Source: Desulfobacteraceae bacterium
GTDB taxonomy: Bacteria; Desulfobacterota; DSM-4660; Desulfatiglandales; Desulfatiglandaceae
DNA: 12,273 bases
NCBI GenBank assembly: GCA_020349865.1
Contig: CP070700.1
Location: 1,530,364 to 1,542,636 of the forward strand
Direction: 5' to 3'
This document shows positions 7,526-12,273 of this stretch, one piece after another. Positions within the stretch are counted from its first letter, which is position 1; the number at the start of each line of letters is the position of its first letter. Both the position numbers and the translations under genes were made by a program. The notes beneath the pieces were generated by a model. The model was not told the DNA's origin. It worked only from the letters and a program-made list of their open reading frames with translations, and ran no database searches.

Positions 7526-7628
7526 ACCCAGCATAAGATGACCCGAGTCTATGGCGGCCTTAGTTCTGCAACCCAGGCCAAGAAAGGTTATTCTGGATAC
7601 ACCATAAAGTTCTATTTGCTTAATAGTA
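7484..7628 (-). ncRNA. Candidate small RNA, about 145 nt
   Basis: The boundaries come from a promoter (start expected near 7628) and a terminator (end near 7484), both on the - strand. Inside, GGCCT and AGGCC form a second hairpin upstream of the terminator stem. A reading frame on this strand begins at 7636, inside the -10 element, so it could not be translated from this transcript; no other good start with a ribosome-binding site is seen. The promoter-to-terminator distance is in the usual range for bacterial regulatory RNAs. It could also be a decayed gene's leader or a chance pairing of signals. No known RNA family was recognised. Confidence 0.35.
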
Positions 7629-7634
7629 AATATC

Positions 7635-7663
7635 ATTATTTCGGAGGCGGGGCGTCACGTCAA
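7635..7663 (-). promoter_or_regulatory. Sigma-70-type promoter driving the sRNA candidate
   Basis: On the - strand, TTGACG (7658-7663) and AATAAT (7635-7640) each match the consensus at 5 of 6 positions and are spaced by exactly 17 bp. This is the best-matching promoter I found in the window. Transcription would start near 7628 and run leftward. Confidence 0.5.
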
Positions 7664-7850
7664 GTCTATCTTTATCCTGCCGGCAACTTCCCCATGGCCC
7701 TCCCTGTCCTATTTTCAAAACGCTAAACAGTTACTAAATCTCGTTTTTTCTTGAAGAATAATCATTGAGTCTGCGTTGTTCTTGATTCTTTTCATTTGTG
7801 CTTGAAAGGCGTATAAAAAATAACTTGCTCCCATCCAATAAACAGAATGG

Positions 7851-7880
7851 TTGCGGTTCATAGACATTTTTAGATATATA
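7851..7880 (+). promoter_or_regulatory. Possible promoter of the SLC13 transporter gene
   Basis: TTGCGG (7851-7856) and TATATA (7875-7880) are spaced by 18 bp and lie about 130 bp before the transporter start codon in an AT-rich stretch. The match is moderate and the assignment tentative. Confidence 0.3.
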
Positions 7881-8012
7881 AAAGAAAAAAGCAATTAAGT
7901 ACAACACTGAGTTAGAAAGTTGTCTTCAAACAAACCGGGAATTGCTGATTAGGGATGCACGTCTACTCTTAGCGGCTGTTAAAAGAAAAACACATAAAGG
8001 GTTTACACCTCC

Positions 8013-9788
8013 ATGAATATCCTGATTGTCTCAATAATCCTTGTCATAACTCTCTATCTGTTGATTACCGAAAAGCTAAGAGTGGACTTGACGGCGATTG
8101 GTATCATCGTGGTGCTGATGATCAGTGGTATTTTGTCGCCCATGGAAGCGGTCGCCGGATTTGGCAGCCCAGCGGTGATTACGGTGGGGTCCATGTTTCT
8201 GATCAGCAGAGGAATGACCCGGACCGGTGCGGTGGAATTCATCGGGAAAAGGGTGATTCGGCTCTCACGCGGGAATTTCAATCTGGCCCTGCTGGTGATT
8301 TTGGTGATCGTTTCAGTGGCTTCCGCGTTCATCAACAATACACCGGTGGTGGTCCTGTTTATACCCGTGATCATGAGCATGTGCTGCGAGTTTGGATTAA
8401 GCCCATCCAAGTTTCTTATCCCGGTATCCTATGCATCCATACTTGCCGGCACCTGCACGCTTATCGGTACTTCAACCAATATTATTATCAGTGAAATGAG
8501 TGCGGCAAGGGGGTATGGTGCGCTGGGGATGTTTGAACTGTCCGTGGTCGGAGTTCCCATTGCCATTATTGGTATCGCTTTCTTGATGGTCACGGTACCG
8601 TGGTTTATGCCCAGTCTACTCAATCCCACGTGCGAACTGGCAGACAGCGAGCACCGGCGATACCTTGCCGAGCTTGCAATACCCCGGGGAAGCAAATTGA
8701 TCGATATGGATCCGCATAGTGCTTTTCAAGCCACACATCCGAATCTTGAGGTCCTGGAGCTTATCCGATATTCCCACATCTACTACCCCGGAAGGGACGA
8801 GGTAAAAATGGCGGCCGATGATCTGTTGCTGGTAAAAGGATCGGCTAATGACCTGATCGAAATCCTTCAGGACAAAGCCCTGGAACTTCCCCTAACGGAA
8901 AAGGGGTTGGATTTCAGTGCCAGAAACGTTGAATCCCTGGTGGTGGAGTTGATCATACCGCCCCAGTCCTCTTTGCTTGGAAAACGGCTCATGGGTACCG
9001 AAATTCAAAGAGATCCGGACATCCACCTCATTGCCATCAAACGAAGCGGATTGCATTACACTGAAAAGAAAATCCATGATATTGAATTAAAGATAGGGGA
9101 TATATTGTTGATCTGGTGCCCGGCGAAGAAACTTGATAGTCTGCGAGGCGGCGCTGATCTTATCGTCGTGGATGACATTCACCACGAGATTGTACACAAG
9201 AAAAAGGCGCGAATAGCGTTTACGATTTTCACCGGAATGATCGTCGCGGCCGCGTCGGGATTTGCCGATATCACGGTATGCGCCCTGAGCGCTGCATTTC
9301 TGATGATTCTAACAGGGTGTATCCAGGTCAGAGACGGCTATCGGGCGCTTCAGGGCGAAGTCCTAATATTGATCGCCGGCACCATTGCATTGGGCCTGGC
9401 CATTGAAAAGACAGGCGCCAGCCGTTTGTATGCGGATGCGTTCCTGGGCATGCTTACGGGTCTTTCGCCTGTCTTTGTGTTGGGAGGTATCATTCTTCTG
9501 ACAAGCATCAGTACGCATGTGCTGAGTAATAATGCCACTGCAGTTCTGCTGCTGCCGATTGCGGTTTCTACTGCGGCAGGGTTAGGTGTTGATCCCAAGG
9601 CATTCATAGTGGGCGTATGCTTTGGGGCCAGTGCCTGTTTTGCCACACCGATCGGGTACCAGACAAACCTTCTGGTCTATGGTCCCGGCGGGTACCGTTT
9701 TAGTGATTACTTGAAATTGGGCATCCCAATGAATCTCATCGTATTGACCCTGGGATCGATAATGATTCCATATTTTTGGCCCTTTTAA
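8013..9788 (+). CDS. SLC13/DASS-family transporter with two TrkA-C domains
   Basis: The 591-residue inner-membrane protein is a divalent-anion/sodium symporter-family carrier. It has two membrane halves: residues 1-200 contain helices and the paired signatures INNTPVV (107-113) and GTSTN (152-156), and residues 400-591 contain SNNATAV (505-511) followed by the helix region ending ATPIGYQTN (544-552). NNT and NNA correspond to the ion- and substrate-binding tips of the family. Between the halves, residues about 206-385 form two cytoplasmic RCK-C/TrkA-C domains (for example LEVLELIRYS and VELIIPPQSSLLGKRL), a common arrangement in the sulfate/unknown-anion branch of SLC13. The substrate (sulfate, dicarboxylate, other anion) cannot be assigned from sequence alone. 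ATG 8013 has only a weak ribosome-binding site (AAAGG, 7996-8000, 12 nt upstream). It is a single-gene unit with about 500 bp free on either side. Confidence 0.92.
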   Translation: MNILIVSIILVITLYLLITEKLRVDLTAIGIIVVLMISGILSPMEAVAGFGSPAVITVGSMFLISRGMTRTGAVEFIGKRVIRLSRGNFNLALLVILVIVSVASAFINNTPVVVLFIPVIMSMCCEFGLSPSKFLIPVSYASILAGTCTLIGTSTNIIISEMSAARGYGALGMFELSVVGVPIAIIGIAFLMVTVPWFMPSLLNPTCELADSEHRRYLAELAIPRGSKLIDMDPHSAFQATHPNLEVLELIRYSHIYYPGRDEVKMAADDLLLVKGSANDLIEILQDKALELPLTEKGLDFSARNVESLVVELIIPPQSSLLGKRLMGTEIQRDPDIHLIAIKRSGLHYTEKKIHDIELKIGDILLIWCPAKKLDSLRGGADLIVVDDIHHEIVHKKKARIAFTIFTGMIVAAASGFADITVCALSAAFLMILTGCIQVRDGYRALQGEVLILIAGTIALGLAIEKTGASRLYADAFLGMLTGLSPVFVLGGIILLTSISTHVLSNNATAVLLLPIAVSTAAGLGVDPKAFIVGVCFGASACFATPIGYQTNLLVYGPGGYRFSDYLKLGIPMNLIVLTLGSIMIPYFWPF

Positions 9789-10290
9789 CCCTTATGTTGC
9801 CGTAGGTATCATAGAAATGGGGTAAGGTCTTGAAATAAAGATAGAAGATAGCAATAGTTGATGATTTGCTATTATGGCGCGAACTTAAAGAAAAGATTAA
9901 TGTCTCAATAAAATTTTTTCATAATTTTGGGAAGCCCTATCAAATCAATATTATTTAGGAGCCACTTCAAAATTTCAACGGAGTTTAGCACTCATCCTCA
10001 CACAATCCTTGGGGTTGTAATAATTACGGATAGAAGCAGGTAGCACAAGCAAAGACTAAATGATAAGAAGCTAATTTTTTTGGAGGGGAGCATAGGAAAA
10101 TTTGCCCTGTGTGTAAGTGATGAGGTCCCCTGAACGATGATTATGCTAAAGTTCTCACGGATAAGGTCGATATTAACCTTGAAACCGTCATTGCCCATTC
10201 CAGCCTGTAGCAGGGGAAAATCAGTATTCGGCAGAGGCCAGGAATCCACGAACCGAATTCAATCAAAACAATAGAGAAGAGTTGAATATC
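9789..10290. other. Intergenic region, no clear gene
   Basis: About 500 bp between two + strand genes. A weak hairpin (ATAGCAA 9848-9854 with TTGCTAT 9866-9872) follows the transporter gene but lacks a GC-rich stem, so it is not a good terminator. From about 10070 to 10210 short protein-like stretches occur in two frames (GKFALCVSDEVP, then LNDDYAKVLTDKVDINLETV), which may be a frameshifted remnant. No promoter for the HDOD gene stands out. Confidence 0.45.
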
Positions 10291-11406
10291 ATGAAGTTTT
10301 TATGCCCAAGCTGTAAAAAGCGTTACGACATTCCGAATGAAAAACTGCCTCCCAAAAAGAAGATTGCCTTTAGCTGTCTGCAATGCAAGGAGATGATTGA
10401 ATTGGATTTGGAGGCGTTACGCAAGGGGTCGGCACAAGTTTCCGGTGGTTCTTTAGTGATACCCACAAAGACGGAATCCGCCTTTTCGGGAAGCTCGGTT
10501 GAGACGACAGACGGGACGGTCCCAGGCAACGGCGATTTCCGGCAGCGTGTGCTTCGCAAGTTGGATGATTTGCCACCGATGCCTCAAGTCGTCTTCAGAG
10601 CCCGCGAGATTATAAGCAATCCCGATTCGGAAATGCTGGAACTGGCTGAGTTGCTCGAATCGGATCAGGCCATTGCCACCAAAGTTTTAAAACTGGCCAA
10701 TTCCGCTTACTACGGGCTTAAGGGAAAGGTGTCCTCGATCCGACATGCTTCCAGCCTTTTGGGATACAATATCATTGGTCAGCTCATTTCCATGGCCGGG
10801 ACTTCCTCGCTAATGGGAAAGACACTGGCTGGATACGAACTGGACTCAGAGGGCACCTGGCACCATTCGCTGCTGTCCGCAAGTGCTTCCCGCATCATAG
10901 CGTTGCGGAAAAATCCCGATCTGGAGAATGATGCCTTTTCCGCGGGACTCATTCATGATGCGGGCAAACTGGTCCTTGACCTTTATGTTGCCGACTGCAA
11001 GGAAGATTTCAACCGGCTCACCGCCGGGGGCCGCAATTCAATGCTTACCGCCGAACGGCGTATCCTCGGTCTGGATCATGCCGAAATTGGCTTCGAAGTC
11101 TGTAATTATTGGAATATCCCCCAGGCCATTTCCAAGGCCATCAAATATCATCATTATCCTTCCAAGAGCGGCTCAGATGAATTGTCCTATATTGTTTTCA
11201 TGGCAAACTCCATTGCCAACATGTTGAAATCCATTGAGGAATCGGAAAGTGCCATGGCTCAGATGGACGGAATCGAAGCGTTTATGTATATGATAGAAGA
11301 CGACGCCCTTGAATTTCTAGGTCTGAGGGAAACAGACGTCCCCGTGATATTAAACGAGGCCCGGGAAGCGGTTAACAAAATTTCGGAAGAAATGCATATT
11401 ATTTAA
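10291..11406 (+). CDS. HDOD-domain signalling protein with N-terminal MJ0042 zinc ribbon
   Basis: This 371-residue cytoplasmic protein has two parts. Residues 1-40 form an MJ0042-type zinc ribbon: CPSC (5-8), YDIPNEKLP, then CLQC (29-32). A low-complexity Ser/Thr/Gly linker (47-82) leads to an HDOD domain (about 87-290) opening with LDDLPPMPQVV. HD-like residues are all present: WHH (190-192), GLIHDAGK (219-226), LDHAEIG (261-267) and YHH (286-288). HDOD proteins are usually regulatory output or scaffolding domains in cyclic-di-GMP, chemotaxis or stress signalling, and catalysis is rarely shown. Residues 300-371 are a helical tail. I chose ATG 10291, 9 nt after GAGAAGAG (10273-10280), over the in-frame TTG at 10282. 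No partner gene is adjacent, so its input signal is unknown. Confidence 0.93.
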   Translation: MKFLCPSCKKRYDIPNEKLPPKKKIAFSCLQCKEMIELDLEALRKGSAQVSGGSLVIPTKTESAFSGSSVETTDGTVPGNGDFRQRVLRKLDDLPPMPQVVFRAREIISNPDSEMLELAELLESDQAIATKVLKLANSAYYGLKGKVSSIRHASSLLGYNIIGQLISMAGTSSLMGKTLAGYELDSEGTWHHSLLSASASRIIALRKNPDLENDAFSAGLIHDAGKLVLDLYVADCKEDFNRLTAGGRNSMLTAERRILGLDHAEIGFEVCNYWNIPQAISKAIKYHHYPSKSGSDELSYIVFMANSIANMLKSIEESESAMAQMDGIEAFMYMIEDDALEFLGLRETDVPVILNEAREAVNKISEEMHII

Positions 11407-11860
11407 AGATAGATCTGCTGTCTTCGAACCCTCAATTACCCAATCCCTTGCCTTTGAAAAGGGGTCGCGTCTCCGTTTGACTCTTATTCAATGAAATAGA
11501 AAGGGAAATGCCTTAGAATTAATAAATTCCGAATGACTTCTCACTTATTCCTTACCAAGACTATTTTCCTCCTGAAACCATCCATCCAGGCTTGGCTCCA
11601 TACTCTCAGACATGGGATATCTTGCCCGGAAACCAATTATCAGTCGATTACAGATATCCTATTTTCCATAGAGAATCAAAAAAGAAAATTCTGTTAGAAG
11701 GATTTGACCTTATTATAAAAGCGATATCACAACAATTTCTATGCCAAGATACTTACGTAATCATAGCAGAAATCACCACCGAACATGAAAGAACCGGATT
11801 TGATGATATCACAAGAGTTTTTGGTTCATGATTATTTCTGGTTTGTTGGAGATATCTAAG
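11407..11860. other. Intergenic region with one uncertain open frame
   Basis: Between the HDOD stop and the attC-like site. A + strand frame is open from 11526 to its stop at 11829-11831 (101 codons). Its translation looks protein-like (for example FDLIIKAISQQFLCQDTYV and HERTGFDDITRVFGS), but it has no ATG or GTG near its beginning; only TTG 11592 is available, and it has no ribosome-binding site. It may be the 3' part of a broken gene. The remainder (11407-11525) shows nothing clear. Confidence 0.35.
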
Positions 11861-11919
11861 GTGTAACGCTACGCTTCAGTCGCAGCGGTTAGGGGCCGTC
11901 TGCAAACGCCTTGTTAGGC
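11861..11919 (-). other. Integron attC-like recombination site (59 bp)
   Basis: On the - strand the site starts with R'' GCCTAAC followed by the usual AA spacer, and ends with GC then R' GTTACAC (consensus GTTRRRY with one mismatch). The bottom-line fold fits attC: TAAC pairs with GTTA, then a symmetric 3-nt unpaired spacer, then a second stem (GCGTTT with AAGCGT, two wobbles), an extrahelical G, and CAG/CTG. Length is 59 bp, at the short end of the known range. Orientation is set by CTAACAA at the start and GCGTTA at the end; the + reading lacks both. It begins 46 nt after the stop codon of the Met-rich gene on the same strand, as expected of a gene cassette. The centre of the fold is imperfect, so a decayed site is possible. 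Confidence 0.58.
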
Positions 11920-11965
11920 ACTCTACCATCTGGGTGTAAAATTGAGGGTGAGCGTTTTTTCCTTA

Positions 11966-12273
11966 CTATTCGTAGGTTCTTGCCTTTTCCACTACTTTTT
12001 CCACAAAACCCTTTTTCTCTTCCTCTGACATCCCGGCGCAACCATGTTCTACCAAGGTAGCAATCATTTTTAATACAAAATCCATTCGCTTTTCTTTCGG
12101 CGTATTTGGAAGCATCATCGTTAGACACTGGGGCATCATTTCCATCATCATGTCGGGCATCATTGGCATCACCATTTCCTTGCTACCCTCCTTCATTTTG
12201 GACATCATCCCCATCATACCACCCTTGCCTTCACCTCCACCCATCATGCTCATCATCATTTTTGGCATCATCT
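11966..12273 (-). CDS. Methionine-rich protein, partial, probable cassette gene
   Basis: The visible 101 residues contain 26 Met, 23 of them in the first 53, arranged as pairs and triplets (MMPKMMMSMMGGG, MPMMPDMMMEMMP). A short Gly-rich stretch (11-18) interrupts them. The C-terminal half (55-101) is an ordinary charged helical segment (PKEKRMDFVLKMI, MSEEEKKGFVEKVVEKA). Cys49, His76 and Cys78 add possible soft-metal ligands. Met clusters of this kind occur in copper(I)- and silver-handling proteins, but the function here is a guess. No signal peptide is visible. The reading frame continues to the window edge, so the true start may lie outside; an ATG at 12269-12271 is the first seen, with no ribosome-binding site visible. 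An attC-like site follows 46 nt after its stop. Confidence 0.75.
   Translation of the reverse strand, partial: MMPKMMMSMMGGGEGKGGMMGMMSKMKEGSKEMVMPMMPDMMMEMMPQCLTMMLPNTPKEKRMDFVLKMIATLVEHGCAGMSEEEKKGFVEKVVEKARTYE

Larger units (their letters stand above)
7419..8012. other. Intergenic region with divergent promoters and an sRNA candidate
   Basis: The 594-bp gap separates a - strand gene from the + strand transporter. No protein-coding gene is convincing here. It holds a - strand promoter (7635-7663) and a - strand terminator (7484-7525), listed below as parts of a possible small RNA, and a + strand promoter candidate (7851-7880) for the transporter. The stretch 7670-7850 shows nothing else clear. 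Confidence 0.6.

Noticed and set aside
7433..7636. Small - strand reading frame across the sRNA candidate
   Set aside because: Its start codon is inside the -10 element, it runs through a strong terminator, and it has no recognisable domain.
10070..10210. Possible frameshifted gene remnant before the HDOD gene
   Set aside because: Two short protein-like pieces in different frames with stops close by; too short to support as a pseudogene.

Overview
The window looks like a piece of a mesophilic bacterial chromosome, most likely an anaerobic Desulfobacterota ('Deltaproteobacteria') or a close relative. This is an inference from gene content: an MJ0042-type zinc ribbon fused to HDOD, an SLC13 carrier with paired TrkA-C domains, a THEP1-type NTPase, many small CxxC proteins, and long AT-rich intergenic stretches. 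No rRNA, tRNA, CRISPR array or transposase was found. The genes are mostly solitary, with wide spacing and changing strand, so this reads as an accessory region rather than one operon.

Layout, left to right. A hairpin (58-101) precedes a THEP1-type NTPase (229-756, +). A 130-bp palindromic intergenic repeat (791-920) separates it from a convergent gene, a 1178-residue secreted gingipain-like C25 cysteine protease (1004-4540, -). The middle of the protease gene is much more GC-rich than its two ends and its neighbours. Upstream of it lies about 1.1 kb without a convincing gene, holding an inverted repeat (4688-4722) and a cluster of alternating TACCTA/TAGGTA hexamers (4734-4763). Two small zinc-binding proteins follow on the + strand. 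The second (6010-6282) consists of three copies of a CxxCG...CxP unit with an exact 25-residue period. A 361-residue protein of unknown function (6333-7418, -) converges on them.

The gap 7419-8012 is not empty. On the - strand it has a good sigma-70-like promoter (7635-7663) and, about 145 nt downstream, a GC-rich hairpin followed by seven T (7484-7525), which together suggest an undescribed small RNA. An SLC13-family transporter (8013-9788, +) and a zinc-ribbon/HDOD signalling protein (10291-11406, +) come next.

At the right edge a methionine-rich protein (26 Met in 101 visible residues; - strand, cut by the window end) is followed 46 nt after its stop by a 59-bp sequence with the layout of an integron attC site in the same orientation. 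This suggests that the Met-rich gene is an integron gene cassette and that the window enters an integron array or an integrase-less cluster of attC sites from its distal end.

The most interesting signals are the attC/Met-rich cassette, the candidate small RNA, the 25-residue triple zinc repeat, and the gingipain-like protease that lacks a recognisable type IX secretion tail.
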